64,000 nucleotides of DNA from an uncultured Clostridium sp. (GCA_948470605.1 CAOKPI010000004.1:23159-87158), one strand, 5' to 3'. Shown: positions 28,496 through 39,343, numbered from the stretch's first letter. Numbers and translations are program-made. The notes: a model not told the origin generated them from the sequence alone.

Positions 28496-30149
28496 TATCC
28501 TTCTATTACATTTATAATTTGTCTTTCTAATTCTTTCATTTTTTCATTAATTCTAAAGATGTCCTCATCTCTCAATTTATCGTCGTCCATATCTTGTCTA
28601 ACATAGGCATCCATATCTTTGATTTCTTCTTTTAATTTTTCTAGTCTATCTATTACTTCATTTCTTATTGTTTTATTTACTTTTCTTTCTATTTTATGGG
28701 TCATTTCTATTTTGTTTTCTATGCCATTGATTTCATAGGTTTCTCCAAATTCAGTAATGGAAACGCCAATTCCGTGCTTCTGTTTCTATTTTTTGTGCCA
28801 ATACGTTTTGGGCTTCTTCTTCTCCATGTACTAAAAAAATATGTTTTGGTTTGTTGATAAAAGAATAGATAAAGTCCATTAAACCTTTTTGGTCAGCATG
28901 ACCTGAATATCCTTCGATGTATTCTATTCTAGCATTTACTGCTATTTCTTCTCCAAATATTTTTACTGTTTTGGCACCATTGACAATACTATGACCTAAG
29001 GTTCCTGGTGCTTGGTAGCCAACAAATAGTATGGTTGACTTCGGATTCCATAGATTGTGTTTTAAATGATGCTTGATTCTTCCGACATCACACATCCCAC
29101 TTGCTGATATGATAATACTTGGTGTATCATCTTCATTTAAAGCTTTTGATTCGTCTGCTGTTTGGGTGAATTTTAGTCCTGGAAATTCCAGTGGATTATC
29201 TCCTTTCATAATTTCTTCTTGAATTTGGTCTTCAAATAGATTGGTGTTTTCTCTAAATACTTCTGTTGCTGATATAGCCAAAGGACTATCTACATAGACA
29301 TTTGATTTCATTAAAGTTTTATATTTTCTTCTAAATTCCTGGTCATCTTTTATTTCTTTTAGTTTATTAATTTCATACAAGATTTCTTGTGTTCTTCCGA
29401 ACAGCAAAAGATGGAATGACAACACTTCCCCCATTGTCTAATGTTTCGGATACAATGTCTAAGAAAAGTTCCGCTTTTTCGTCATTTCTTAAATGCAATC
29501 TGCTTCCATAGGTAGATTCCATGACTAAATAATCTGCATTTTCTATCATGGTTGGTGAATCTAATAATGGAATATCATTGTTTCCTAAATCTCCTGTAAA
29601 TACTGTCTTAGTTTCTTTTCCTTCCTCTTTTGTCCATAATTCAATAATACTAGAACCTAACATATGTCCTGCATCATTAAATCTTACATGAATATCTGGT
29701 GTAATTTCTATGATTTCATCATATTGTACTGGTTCAAAAATTTCCAAACATCTTGCTGCTTCTTCTGCTGTATATAGAGGTGGTAACTCTCTTTCTCCTT
29801 TTCTTTTTCTTTTTTTGTTTTTCCATTCACATTCCATTTCTTGAATGTGGCCACTATCTGGTAACATCAAAGCACATAAATCACATGTTGCTTTATGGGC
29901 ATAAATTTTGTTTTTGTAACCTTCGTTATATAATTTAGGAATTCTGCCTGAGTGGTCTATATGAGCATGTGTTAATAACATGAAATCGATTTCCATGGGC
30001 TTAAACTCGAATTTTTCAGCATTTTGTAGTTCCATTTCTGCCTTTCCTTGCCACATGCCACAATCTACTAAAAATTTCTTGCCACAAGCTTCTACTAAAA
30101 AGTTAGAGCCTGTAACCGTTTTAGTTGCTCCTAAAAATGTAATTTTCAT
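28495..30149 (-). CDS. Beta-CASP metallo-beta-lactamase RNase-like protein with two +1 shifts at CGG
   Basis: A YSH1/CPSF-like MBL fold with beta-CASP and RMMBL domains, likely an exo/endoribonuclease. The start is ATG 30149 (MKITFLGATKTVTGS). MBL motif LLTHAHIDHSGRIP, FNDAGHMLGSS and FTGDLGNND lead into the beta-CASP domain. CGG at 29399 (GTT CGG AAG) breaks the frame; skipping C gives PSFAVGRTQEILYEI. SPLAISATEVF, ISASGMCDVGRI and GYSGHADQ follow. CGG at 28774 (GCA CGG AAT) breaks it again; skipping C gives EAGIGVSITEFGETYEI and a basic C-terminal extension to 28495. The restored length is 550 residues, and no family motif is lost. Confidence 0.9.
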
Positions 30150-30180
30150 TCCCTTATCATCCTTTCTTCCTATCAAGCTT

Positions 30181-30354
30181 GGTTTGGAAAATAATTGTTA
30201 TTTGGCTATGCTGAGGCTGTTAAAGCTTTGCTTGTTACAGCGTCAATATGCGTTAGCTGGCGCATGAGTTTTCAATTTATGAGGCGTACGATGGTACGTT
30301 GATTAAATTGAAAATGAAATGCAACAACGCCAAATCGCAATTATTTTCCAAACC
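30181..30354. repeat. Long palindrome with GGTTTGGAAAATAATTG ends
   Basis: GGTTTGGAAAATAATTG...CAATTATTTTCCAAACC pair over 26 positions with about two mismatches. Inner arms TTCAATTTA/TAAATTGAA carry the apex GGCGTACGATGGTACGTTG, similar to the apex of the 1363 palindrome. It lies between the RNase-like gene and the coiled-coil gene at 30358. Confidence 0.82.
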
Positions 30355-30357
30355 CTA

Positions 30358-31971
30358 TCAATTAAAAATTTTAACCTTTTTATTCATTTTAAAAGACAAA
30401 TCCTTTTTATTTAAATTACAAATCCCTTCTATTGCTATTTTCTCTTCAAAAGCACTATCGTCAAACAATTGAATATAATAGCCATCCTTTTCCTTCATCA
30501 ATTTAATATACAAATCTTCTAAATTAATCACTCTTACATAAAAAATATTTTTTAAAATTTCATAATTAATTTGTTCTTCTTCGGAAAAACTGTCAATTAA
30601 TTTTAACTCCTGTGCTTTTTTTATTAATAATCTTTGCACCTTTTGCATTTGCGTATTAATTTGTTCAATTTGCCCAATCGACTTTTTATCATTAAATGGT
30701 ATTAAACAGTAATATCTAAACTCATAAATAAGTTTCATTAATTCTAATTTTGTATCTGCCTTTTTTATTTTTGTATGATAACATAGTAAAAATATCTTTT
30801 GTAATTTCAATATATCGATTGCAATTTCTTTTTCTATTTCTTTCTTGTTTAATAATTTTAAATATTTTTCTTTTTCTTCTAGTTCTTTTTTATAGTTTAC
30901 AAATTTTTGTGGATTTAATAAGATATTCAATTTTTCTATTTTCTTTATTTTTTCTTCCCTTTCCTCTGCCATCATTTGGGATAAAATTCTAACACTAAAA
31001 ATCTTTTCTTGTACTGGTAGGTATTGATTTCTTTTTTCATATTCTTTTTGTAGCATATTTCTATTATTTAGTGTTTCATCCATTTGTTTGATTTCTTTTG
31101 TTAATTTACGTTTTTCATTACTAACTTCTTGAATAAATTCTTGATTATCCTCTATCTTCGCTAACTTTGTTTCTATCTCTTTTTTTTCGTTTTGTAGTTC
31201 ATTTTTTAATTTTTTATTATATCGAACAGCCAATAATACAGAAAGTTTATTCAAAATCTCTGTCAATTTTTTTTGTTGTTCTTCTCCATATTGTTTTCCT
31301 AATCTATTTTTAAACGATTCTAAATAATCTATCACATATTCACGATTTTTTATCCAATCCTCTAAAAATTCGTGTCCTACTAACATTCTAATATTTTGAT
31401 AAACAATATTATGACAGATACTTTCAATTTCTTTTGGAATGGTTGTCCAAGAATAGCCATTAAAATCACGCATGGGCTCAACCGTATCAATATTATTTCC
31501 TACATTAAGTAAGTCAGATAAAGTCTTATGAAGGATAACATACTTTTCTTTTACAATACTTTCCTTTTTATCGATTTTAGAAATGCAATACAATAATTTT
31601 CTTTCAATTGGATAACATATGATTCTCTTTTTGGCTTTTTCTACTAGAAAAGTTTTATTGCCTAACATTTCTCTTTCTTTTGTATTTAATTTTACAATTT
31701 TTATATCATTGCAATTGTTTTGGATGCTATTTATAATCGTTTGCATAAACTCTTCTTTGCTTTGAATGTTCGGTTTTACCGTTTCATAATCCTGATAAGC
31801 TGTTTCAATTTTATACAAAATACTAAGAAGAATACTTTTTGTATTTTCATTAAAGTATTTTCTTTCTAAAACCTTTTCTAATTCATTATTATAATCTTTT
31901 TTCACAAGTTTATCTAAAAACTTATCGGTTTTCTTTTGCAAATTTTTTCTCCTTTCGGTTAATTGAGACAA
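30358..31971 (-). CDS. Large coiled-coil protein of unknown function
   Basis: 537 residues, rich in Lys and Glu, with long predicted coiled coils (about residues 245-400: NELQNEKKEIETKLAKIEDNQE..., KELEEKEKYLKLLNKKEIEKE). An N-terminal globular part includes SWTTIPKEIESICHNIVYQNIRMLVGHE. No membrane segment or signal peptide is visible. I do not recognise the family. Its start overlaps the family B palindrome downstream of ftsK. Confidence 0.6.
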   Translation of the reverse strand: MSQLTERRKNLQKKTDKFLDKLVKKDYNNELEKVLERKYFNENTKSILLSILYKIETAYQDYETVKPNIQSKEEFMQTIINSIQNNCNDIKIVKLNTKEREMLGNKTFLVEKAKKRIICYPIERKLLYCISKIDKKESIVKEKYVILHKTLSDLLNVGNNIDTVEPMRDFNGYSWTTIPKEIESICHNIVYQNIRMLVGHEFLEDWIKNREYVIDYLESFKNRLGKQYGEEQQKKLTEILNKLSVLLAVRYNKKLKNELQNEKKEIETKLAKIEDNQEFIQEVSNEKRKLTKEIKQMDETLNNRNMLQKEYEKRNQYLPVQEKIFSVRILSQMMAEEREEKIKKIEKLNILLNPQKFVNYKKELEEKEKYLKLLNKKEIEKEIAIDILKLQKIFLLCYHTKIKKADTKLELMKLIYEFRYYCLIPFNDKKSIGQIEQINTQMQKVQRLLIKKAQELKLIDSFSEEEQINYEILKNIFYVRVINLEDLYIKLMKEKDGYYIQLFDDSAFEEKIAIEGICNLNKKDLSFKMNKKVKIFN

Positions 31972-32082
31972 GAGGGACAGGTCTCAAATGTCTCATATCT
32001 TTGTCATTTTTATCATTTTGTTATTTTTCTACATTTTTGTATTTGATTTTTGAGACAATTAAGACCTGTCCCTCTTGTCTCA
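31965..32082. repeat. REP-like palindrome, family B copy 1
   Basis: GAGACAAGAGGGACAGGTCTC pairs with the other end, GAGACAATTAAGACCTGTCCC...TTGTCTCA, across about 118 bp. The minus-strand TGA of ftsK is the first three bases of the terminal TGAGACA. The second copy is at 62425-62542. Confidence 0.82.
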
Positions 32083-34551
32083 TCCTTCGGTTTGTTCTGC
32101 AGTCTCACTTGTTCCCATCTTTAATTCATTCCATTTTTCTAAAGACATGAGTACCTCTCTTGGTTTGCTACCCTGATAACCAGAGATAACACCTCTTTCC
32201 TCCATTTGGTCAATAATTCTTCCAGCTCTGGCATACCCCACTTTAAATCTCCTTTGAATAAAGGAGGTAGAAGCTTGTCCTGTTTCCACAACGGTTTGAA
32301 TTGCCTCCATTAAAAATGGGTCAGTATCATCATCTTCTGTTGCTTCTTGTGCTAATTCTTTATCTGTTTTATTGCTATTTTCGATACTCTCTAAAATATC
32401 TTCACTATAAGTAGCAGTCCCATTTGACTTAACAAAATCTACGATTTTTTCCACTTCATCATCTGTCACAAATGCACCTTGCACTCTTGCTGGCTTTGGT
32501 GCTCCTGATGGGAAATAAAGCATATCGCCTTTTCCTAGCAATTTTTCAGCCCCTACACTATCTAGAATTGTTCTAGAGTCTACTTGAGAAGATACCGCAA
32601 AGGCAATTCTAGATGGCACATTGGCTTTAATCAATCCCGTAATAACATCAACAGATGGTCTTTGTGTCGCAATTACTAAATGCATGCCAGCTGCCCTTGC
32701 TTTTTGTGCCAATCGACAGATAGCATCTTCTACATCATTTTTAGCTACCATCATTAAGTCTGCTAACTCATCTACAATAATCACAATTTGTGGCAATTGT
32801 CCAACATTCTCGTCTTTTTCAATGGCTTTGTTATATCCTTTTAAATCTCTAACTCCTTTTTCAGCAAACAAATTGTATCGATTATCCATTTCTTGTACTG
32901 CCCATGCTAATGCTCCTGCTGCTTTTCTTGGGTCTGTTACCACTGGAATTAACAAATGAGGGATACCATTATACACAGATAATTCTACTACTTTAGGGTC
33001 TACCATAACAAATTTCACTTCACTTGGTTTGGCATGATAAATGATACTCGTAATAATCGTATTGATACATACACTCTTTCCTGAACCAGTGGAACCTGCA
33101 ATTAGAACATGTGGCATCTTGGCAATATCTGCTAATTGCACATTTCCTGCTACATCTTTTCCTAAGGCAATGGCCAATTTAGATTCACAATCTCTAAAAG
33201 TATCGCTATCTAGAACTTCTCTTAAATGAACGGCTTCCCTTTCAGAATTTGGCACTTCAATTCCAACGGCTTGCTTTCCTGGTATGGGTGCTTCAATACG
33301 AATGGTTTCTGCTGCTAAATTAAGAGCAATATCATCTGCCAAATTGGCAATTTTACTAACTCGTACGCCTTCTGCTGGCTTTAATTCATATCGAGTAATC
33401 GCTGGTCCTACGGAAACATTTTCTACTTTTGCTGAAACATTAAAACTATGTAATGTCCTTTGTAATTTAGTTGCTGTATCGGTTAACGCTTTTGCTCCTC
33501 CTCGTAAGGCTTTTTTACTACCTTTACTCAAGATTTCTATTGGTGGATATTCATAATGTTCATCTTCTACTGTGATAGCATGCTCTAATTGCAAAACTGC
33601 TTTCGTCTTTTCCTCTTTCTGTTCTTCTACATCTTTGAATAAATTACTTTCAATCACATCTGGTTCCATTTCTGGAGCAGTATCATCTATATCTGGTACT
33701 TGCATTTTTCTTCTTTCTTGTTTAGCTTGTAACTTAGATTGTTTGGTTAATGGTTCTAAATCTTCTCCACTATGGTCATATTTTTTTAATCCAACCTTTT
33801 CTCCTATATTATCCATAAACGTACCACCATAGTTAATTTTGATTGGTTCGCTCATTTGCTCTTTTTCTTGCCTTTCTATTTCTTTTTGTGCTAATCTTTC
33901 TTCTTTCTCTCTTCTTCTACGTTGCGCTGGTGTTTCTCTTTCTTCCTTCTCTAGTTGTTTACGAAATCCCTCTCTTTCTGCCATTCTTTCCTCTTTTCGT
34001 TCCTCCGCTTTTTCTAGCAAGTTATTAATCCATTCCGATAAATTAATTTTAAAAGTAAACACAATTAATATAATAGCAATTCCTAAGCAAAGAATAATAG
34101 CTCCTATATTTCCTAGTAATTTCGTAAGAGGTACCGCACCGCAAGCGCCAATGGCTCCTCCTCCTTTACTTTGGGAGCCTAAAAGATACGCATCTTTTAC
34201 AATTTCTGATAATTCTTTATTGATTTGTAATTCACTCGATGAAATTTGAAATACACTAAATAAGATGGATAAACTAACTAATAAGATACCATATTGTATT
34301 AACTTTGGATTCAGTTCTTCGCTTCCCTCTGAGGCTAATTTTATAGCAATAACAAATATTCCTATTGGTAATATATATTGTGCAATCCCTACCATTCCAC
34401 CTAATATTTCATTTAATTTCACACCAATCATTCCAGATTTTGTATAGATTAAAACTGCTACAAGAATACTTAGTATAATCAAAGTAACCACTGTCATATC
34501 TGCTTTTGATGCTTTATTTTTTTTCTTTTTATATCGTCTCTTTTTTGCCAA
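32080..34551 (-). CDS. ftsK: DNA translocase FtsK/SpoIIIE
   Basis: Pumps DNA through the division septum. 823 residues: basic N-terminus, about four membrane helices (residues 20-180), a charged Glu/Arg linker, then the motor with [18 protein letters not shown] (Walker A, about residue 487), [13 protein letters not shown] (Walker B) and [13 protein letters not shown]. The winged-helix gamma domain ends the protein ([26 protein letters not shown]). It is intact with no in-frame CGG. Its stop codon is supplied by the end of a REP-like element. Confidence 0.96.
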   Translation of the reverse strand: MAKKRRYKKKKNKASKADMTVVTLIILSILVAVLIYTKSGMIGVKLNEILGGMVGIAQYILPIGIFVIAIKLASEGSEELNPKLIQYGILLVSLSILFSVFQISSSELQINKELSEIVKDAYLLGSQSKGGGAIGACGAVPLTKLLGNIGAIILCLGIAIILIVFTFKINLSEWINNLLEKAEERKEERMAEREGFRKQLEKEERETPAQRRRREKEERLAQKEIERQEKEQMSEPIKINYGGTFMDNIGEKVGLKKYDHSGEDLEPLTKQSKLQAKQERRKMQVPDIDDTAPEMEPDVIESNLFKDVEEQKEEKTKAVLQLEHAITVEDEHYEYPPIEILSKGSKKALRGGAKALTDTATKLQRTLHSFNVSAKVENVSVGPAITRYELKPAEGVRVSKIANLADDIALNLAAETIRIEAPIPGKQAVGIEVPNSEREAVHLREVLDSDTFRDCESKLAIALGKDVAGNVQLADIAKMPHVLIAGSTGSGKSVCINTIITSIIYHAKPSEVKFVMVDPKVVELSVYNGIPHLLIPVVTDPRKAAGALAWAVQEMDNRYNLFAEKGVRDLKGYNKAIEKDENVGQLPQIVIIVDELADLMMVAKNDVEDAICRLAQKARAAGMHLVIATQRPSVDVITGLIKANVPSRIAFAVSSQVDSRTILDSVGAEKLLGKGDMLYFPSGAPKPARVQGAFVTDDEVEKIVDFVKSNGTATYSEDILESIENSNKTDKELAQEATEDDDTDPFLMEAIQTVVETGQASTSFIQRRFKVGYARAGRIIDQMEERGVISGYQGSKPREVLMSLEKWNELKMGTSETAEQTEG

Positions 34552-34569
34552 TTTTTACACCTTCCCTTT

Positions 34570-34638
34570 GGGACATGGGGACGTAGATAATGTCCCTATT
34601 TTGAGTATTCAGGGACATTATCTACGTCCCCATGTCCC
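34570..34638. repeat. REP-like palindrome, family A copy 3
   Basis: GGGACATGGGGACGTAGATAATGTCCC and its reverse complement are separated by only 13 bp, the shortest loop of the three copies. It lies just upstream of ftsK. Confidence 0.9.
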
Positions 34639-34645
34639 CATCTCC

Positions 34646-34701
34646 TAAAAAGCCAGATACAAAAGTCATTGTTTCGTGACTTCTGACATCTGACTTTTGA
34701 T
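34646..34701 (-). terminator. Terminator-like inverted repeat after the 34707 gene
   Basis: On the minus strand AAAAGTCAGATGTCAGAAGTCA folds back on TGACTTTTGTATCTGGCTTTTT, ending in a T run, just beyond the stop of the coiled-coil gene. Confidence 0.5.
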
Positions 34702-34706
34702 TTTTC

Positions 34707-35210
34707 TTATTTTAATTCTTTTCTACTGTTTTGTATTGTTTTTATGGTATCTTCTAATGAAAGTTGCATTAGATTTAACGCTTCTGTCATATTACTTCCT
34801 AATTTCTCCAATGTGTCATTTAATACATCTTCTGTGTTGGCTAATAAACTATCTGCATATTCTTTGGTTCCTGCTGATATTTCTCTTGACATTTCATTAG
34901 CTGTTTCTATAATTTCTGTTTTTTGGTCATATGCTTTTCTCGTTATTTCATGCTCATCAATCATTGCTATAATTCTATTTTCTGCTTCTTTTACAATTCC
35001 ATCTGCTTCCTTTTGAGCTTCTACTAAAATACGTTGTCTCTCTTCTTTTACCCATTTGGCTTGCTTTAATTCATCTGGGAGTTTAATTCGGATTTCTTTT
35101 ATTAAATCTAACATTTGCTCTCTATCAACTAATCCCTTCGAAGAAAATGGTAGATTTCTACTCGTCTCTAATAATTCCTCCAACGTTTCTAATAATGTAA
35201 ATATTTCCAT
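34707..35210 (-). CDS. Coiled-coil protein resembling ATP synthase b-subunit/DivIVA-type helices
   Basis: 167 residues, almost entirely helical (KEERQRILVEAQKEADGIVKEAENRIIAMIDEHEI, AGTKEYADSLLANTEDVLNDTLEKLG). No membrane anchor. It starts 3 bp after the rsmD stop, so the genes are coupled. Similar uncharacterised coiled-coil proteins occur near division genes in clostridia. The function is unknown. Confidence 0.65.
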   Translation of the reverse strand: MEIFTLLETLEELLETSRNLPFSSKGLVDREQMLDLIKEIRIKLPDELKQAKWVKEERQRILVEAQKEADGIVKEAENRIIAMIDEHEITRKAYDQKTEIIETANEMSREISAGTKEYADSLLANTEDVLNDTLEKLGSNMTEALNLMQLSLEDTIKTIQNSRKELK

Positions 35211-35213
35211 GGT

Positions 35214-35775
35214 TTACCCCTTTCTTTTCTGGTTTAAGAAGATAAGATGTACTCTTCCATATTTCCTTTGATCCATGATTTCTATTTCTAATGTTTCTAA
35301 TTGTTGCTTTATTCTTTTTTCTTGGTCTGTCTCAATCACAAGGATACTATCTTGATGGATTAAATCCTTTTCTAGTATCATTTTAACAGCCTCATAGGCA
35401 AAATCTGTTTGATAGGGTGGGTCAATAAATATAATATCTAGTTTTTCTTTTATTTTTGTTTTTAATAATTCTTCAAATGTTGCTTGATATAATTCTATTT
35501 GTTCTTTAGTATGTGTCTTTTCCATATTCTTTTCAATGATTCGTATTGCCTGTTTGGATTGGTCGCATAAAATAGCTTTTTTAGCTCCTCTACTGATTGC
35601 TTCTATTCCGACAAGCTCCACTTCCTGAAAATAAATCTAGAAAAATACTATCTAAAATTCTGTATTGAAGAATATTAAATAAGGATTCTCTTACTCTATC
35701 TAATGTGGGTCTCGTGTTTTCTCCTTCTAATGTGTATAATTTTGTTCCTTTTGCTTTTCCACCTATTATTCTCAT
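35214..35775 (-). CDS. rsmD: 16S rRNA (guanine966-N2)-methyltransferase RsmD, interrupted by a +1 shift at CGG
   Basis: Methylates G966 of 16S rRNA. The N-terminus [13 protein letters not shown] and [15 protein letters not shown] are diagnostic. In the SAM-binding motif the zero-frame codon at 35610-35608 is CGG (TGT CGG AAT), leading to a stop after RNRSNQ. Skipping the C gives [25 protein letters not shown], exactly the family motif. The catalytic IIFIDPPYQ follows. The restored length is 186 residues, normal for RsmD. Confidence 0.95.
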
Positions 35776-35947
35776 ACTTTACCTTTCTTTGATATTACTA
35801 TTTTATTCTTTTTTTTTGTAATGTCAAGAGTATTCATAGAAATGTAACATACATTTAACAGTTCTGTAATATACATCCTAATTTGTAACATTTTTCTATT
35901 TAAAATACTAAAAGCAGGTAGGATAAAACAAAAACTCGTAAAATAAA

Positions 35948-35976
35948 AAAACTACCTATTTCCATAGACAGTTTTC
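35948..35976 (-). terminator. Terminator after divIVA
   Basis: AAACTGTCTAT and ATAGGTAGTTT pair around GGAA on the minus strand with two G-T pairs, followed by a T-rich tract, 12 bp beyond the divIVA stop. Confidence 0.6.
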
Positions 35977-35987
35977 TTTTGTACTTT

Positions 35988-36446
35988 TTATAGTTCCTCA
36001 TTTTTATTAATCTCTTTTAATAATTCTAGTTGTGATATTAACAAAGATTCCATTTTTGCTTTATAGATATCAAATTGTTTTTTTACATCTTCTAATTCTT
36101 TCCTTTTGGCTACAATTTCATTATCCATGTCACTTGCTTTCTTTTGAGCTAAACCTTTTGCTTCCTTTATAATTTGGTCTGCTTGTTGTTGTGCTACACT
36201 TTTCACATCTTCTGCTGTGGATTGAGCCATTAATAAAGTACTTTGTAATGTTTCTTCTATTGTTCTATAATGTTCTAAATTTTGGGTTAATTCTTCTACT
36301 TTCGCTCTTAATTCTGTTGTTTCTTTATAATTTTTTGAATAGTCTTCTGTTAAATCATCCAAGAAATCATCCACTTCTTCTACACTATATCCATTCATCA
36401 TTTGTTTTGAGAATTTTTTATTTTCTATATCTAACGGCGTTATCAT
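35988..36446 (-). CDS. divIVA: Cell division/polarity protein DivIVA
   Basis: 152 residues. The N-terminal lipid-binding motif MITPLDIENKKFSKQMMNGYSVEEVDDFLDDL is the DivIVA signature; the rest is coiled coil. It binds curved membrane at septa and poles. It follows sepF by 24 bp, as in many Gram-positive dcw clusters. ATG after AAGGAGGAAAAC. Confidence 0.95.
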   Translation of the reverse strand: MITPLDIENKKFSKQMMNGYSVEEVDDFLDDLTEDYSKNYKETTELRAKVEELTQNLEHYRTIEETLQSTLLMAQSTAEDVKSVAQQQADQIIKEAKGLAQKKASDMDNEIVAKRKELEDVKKQFDIYKAKMESLLISQLELLKEINKNEEL

Positions 36447-36470
36447 TGTTTTCCTCCTTAAATAGACGGA

Positions 36471-36953
36471 CTAATTTACTCCGTTATTTTTTAACCAAGA
36501 AACAGAAAGCTTGCTTTTCATTTCTTCTCTTGCCATTTCATTTGAAATTTCATAATTAGATGGTGCTACTAAAAAGATAGAATTTGATACTTTTTGAATG
36601 TATCCATCTAATGCGTAAACTCCACCACTAATAAAATCTACAATTCTTCTAGCAACATCTTTGTTAACATATTCCAAATTAACAATGACAGATTTCTTTT
36701 CTTTTAAAAAGCTACAAATTTCATCTGATTGTTCAAATGTTGTAGGTTGTGATATTACCATTTTAATTGCATTAGCATTTGCTTGTGGCATATTAACTAC
36801 TTTATCTTTGTTTCTTCTTCCAAATATTTTTTTATCTTCTACTATTTCTTCCTCATCTTCATACTCATATACATCCTCTTCTTCGTATCCGTCATCTTCT
36901 ACTGGATCCATTCCAAATAGATCAAATACTTTGTTCATTAATGCTCCTGACAT
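36471..36953 (-). CDS. sepF: Cell division protein SepF
   Basis: 160 residues. An N-terminal amphipathic start (MNKVFDLFGMDP), an acidic linker of Asp/Glu/Tyr, then the SepF domain with VKMVISQPTTFEQSDEI-like sequence, NLEYVNKDVARRIVDFISGGVYALDG and the strand FLVAPSNY. It tethers FtsZ filaments to the membrane. It is upstream of divIVA in the same operon. Confidence 0.95.
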   Translation of the reverse strand: MSGALMNKVFDLFGMDPVEDDGYEEEDVYEYEDEEEIVEDKKIFGRRNKDKVVNMPQANANAIKMVISQPTTFEQSDEICSFLKEKKSVIVNLEYVNKDVARRIVDFISGGVYALDGYIQKVSNSIFLVAPSNYEISNEMAREEMKSKLSVSWLKNNGVN

Positions 36954-37077
36954 AAAAAAACCCTCCTAAAATATTTCCTTTGTTTTATTTTCTTAAGTAT
37001 CTACTTTTTTTTCAATATTGTCAATCTTTTTCACTAATGTTATTAAATTTTAATATTTTTGTAATATTTTTGTAATA

Positions 37078-38364
37078 TTATTCCAAATAATTCAAATTTG
37101 GATTTAATAATATTTCATCATAAAGTGAAATCTTTTTATAAGCTACAATTTCCTCATTGGTAAACCCTAATTTCTTTAATTCATCTGTTGTATAAGACTC
37201 AACAATGGCATATTTTTCTCCCTGTTTTTTTATTTTTACTAGTATTTTATTCAAGTATCCTGCTCTATTTCTAACAACATAATTCAAATTATCTTCTTCC
37301 AGAATTGCTTGATTTGGCACTTTTAGTCCAGAATCATCCCACCAAATTAAATTAAAAGAAATTTTTCTATAATTAATTAGTTCTTCTATTTCCTTTTCTA
37401 TTTTCAATATCATTACTATTTCTTTTTCGTCTTCTTCAATAAGATTCGTTATTTCTGCTGATATTTCCCTATTATTGGATAATCTAATTTTTACCTTTTG
37501 TCCAATTTCTGCATTCTTCGCTTCTTCTGAAGAAGATATGGTTACAATATAACAAGAAAAATTATCAATTATTTTTCCACTCTCTTCACTTGTTGCTACT
37601 ATCTTTCCTGTTTTTAAATCTAAATTTTCTAAGTATTCTTTACTTAAAGAACTAAAATTGTCTGGTGTTAGTGTTTCCTCTAGCCCATCTACTTTATAAG
37701 ATACAATGCCACTCATAGGTGCTTTTACATATTCTGCACCAGAATTCAATTGACTCTCATAGCCTTTTCTTTGCTCTATTAACTGATTCAAATAAGAACC
37801 TTTAGGGCTTAAATCTCCTGCTATTTGTGCCTTTTTGGTTACTAGATTACTAATTTCCTTTTTATATTCAACTAATTTGATACTATCTGTTATTTGGTTA
37901 ATATCCGCTACTTTCTCATCAATCTGATTTTCTAGCAATTTCATATCAGAACTAAATAAACTGGTATCCTTTAGCATAACTTCTTGTATTTTATTGTCTA
38001 AATCCGCTATTTTTGTTTTTAATGCTTCTTCATTTGTACTATAATAGCGAAATATATTTTCATCTTTAGCCGCTCTTTCTCCTTCTGATTTTATTTGCAT
38101 CATTCCATTTTTATAATTTTCACCTTTTACTACTTTTTCATTACGAATTACATACCCAATGTCTGTTTCCTCTTGGTATAATTTTCCCTCTTCAATCGTA
38201 AAAATATCAGTTGGTTGTTTCACTAGAAGATAGATAGCATAAGCTATGTAAAACAGAATGGCAATAAAGGCAAAATATAGCATAATTTTTTTCTTCTGCC
38301 AAGATGCTATGTTTTTTTTATTTTTTATCCTCTTACTCTTTTTCTCCTCCAAATTTAATCTCAT
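37078..38364 (-). CDS. HlyD-like membrane-fusion/adaptor protein
   Basis: 428 residues. One N-terminal membrane helix (KKIMLYFAFIAILFYIAYAIYLLV, about residues 26-49), a lipoyl-like half, a coiled-coil hairpin (about 105-205) and the second lipoyl-like piece YVKAPMSGIVSYKVDG, then beta-barrel-like segments. This is the HlyD/AcrA adaptor plan. Such genes often sit beside sepF in clostridia. No transporter partner is adjacent, so its role is open. Confidence 0.72.
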   Translation of the reverse strand: MRLNLEEKKSKRIKNKKNIASWQKKKIMLYFAFIAILFYIAYAIYLLVKQPTDIFTIEEGKLYQEETDIGYVIRNEKVVKGENYKNGMMQIKSEGERAAKDENIFRYYSTNEEALKTKIADLDNKIQEVMLKDTSLFSSDMKLLENQIDEKVADINQITDSIKLVEYKKEISNLVTKKAQIAGDLSPKGSYLNQLIEQRKGYESQLNSGAEYVKAPMSGIVSYKVDGLEETLTPDNFSSLSKEYLENLDLKTGKIVATSEESGKIIDNFSCYIVTISSSEEAKNAEIGQKVKIRLSNNREISAEITNLIEEDEKEIVMILKIEKEIEELINYRKISFNLIWWDDSGLKVPNQAILEEDNLNYVVRNRAGYLNKILVKIKKQGEKYAIVESYTTDELKKLGFTNEEIVAYKKISLYDEILLNPNLNYLE

Positions 38365-38425
38365 TCCCTTCTTAAATTATCGGTTATGCAGTTGGGAGTT
38401 ATTACATAAAAATAAATAGAATTTT

Positions 38426-39343
38426 TTAACTATTTAAATTTTTTATGATAATATCAATATTATCCTCCACATTTGCTTGACCATCCAACCACACGGTCTG
38501 CTTATTTTTACGAAACCAAGTCATTTGTCTTTTAGCATATCTTCTCGTCTCCCTTTTTATCTTTTCTATCATTTCTTCTTTGGTTATATGTCCCTCTAAA
38601 AATTCCACTACTTCTTTATAACCCAATCCTTGCATAGCAGTTGGAAAATACTTATGTTTTTTTAGAATTTCCTCTACTTCTTGTATTAAGCCTTCTTTTA
38701 TCATATTATCAACTCTTTGATTAATTCTTTCATATAAAATTTGTCTATCCCATGCTAAAGCATAAACTTGATAATCATATTCTGGTGGATTTTTTCTGGA
38801 TTCTATTTCCTGTTCTGTTTTTGTTTTCCCTGTTGCGTGATAAATTTCTAATATTCTAAGAATTCTTTTGGTATCGTTTTGACTAATCTTTTGAATCGCT
38901 AATGAATCAATTGCTTTTGCTTCTTCGTATATTTTTTCTAAACCTTCTATTTCTACTCTTTCCTCTAGTTGTTTTCGATATTCCAAATCAAATTCTAAAT
39001 TGGGATATTCTATTTCATAAATCAAACTATCAATATAAAGACCTGTTCCTCCTACTATAATAGGAATTTTTCCTTTTGCTACTATTTCTTTGATTGCCTG
39101 TTTCGCATCCCTTTTATAATCTGCCACACTGTATCTTTCCTCTGGAGAAACAAAATCTAATAAATAGTGTTGGATTCCTTGCTTTTCTTCTTCGGTTGGC
39201 TTAGCTGTACCAATATCCATTTCTTGATAAATCTGCATAGAATCGCAAGAAATAATTTCTCCCTCCACTTTTTTAGCTAATTCAATAGATAGCTTGGTTT
39301 TTCCAGAAGCTGTTGGTCCACATATCACAATTACTTTTTCCAT
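38426..39343 (-). CDS. miaA: tRNA dimethylallyltransferase
   Basis: Adds dimethylallyl to A37 of tRNAs reading UNN codons. 305 residues with P-loop VICGPTASGKTKLSIELA, CDSMQIYQEMDIGTAKPT, IVGGTGLYIDSL and the tRNA-binding MQGLGYKEVVEFLEG plus RETRRYAKRQMTWFRKN near the C-terminus. It lies between a small membrane protein gene and the HlyD-like gene, downstream of mutL as in many Firmicutes. Confidence 0.96.
   Translation of the reverse strand: MEKVIVICGPTASGKTKLSIELAKKVEGEIISCDSMQIYQEMDIGTAKPTEEEKQGIQHYLLDFVSPEERYSVADYKRDAKQAIKEIVAKGKIPIIVGGTGLYIDSLIYEIEYPNLEFDLEYRKQLEERVEIEGLEKIYEEAKAIDSLAIQKISQNDTKRILRILEIYHATGKTKTEQEIESRKNPPEYDYQVYALAWDRQILYERINQRVDNMIKEGLIQEVEEILKKHKYFPTAMQGLGYKEVVEFLEGHITKEEMIEKIKRETRRYAKRQMTWFRKNKQTVWLDGQANVEDNIDIIIKNLNS

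Noticed and set aside
32621-34447. Plus-strand ORFs opposite ftsK
   Set aside because: Shadow frames of ftsK with low-complexity products.
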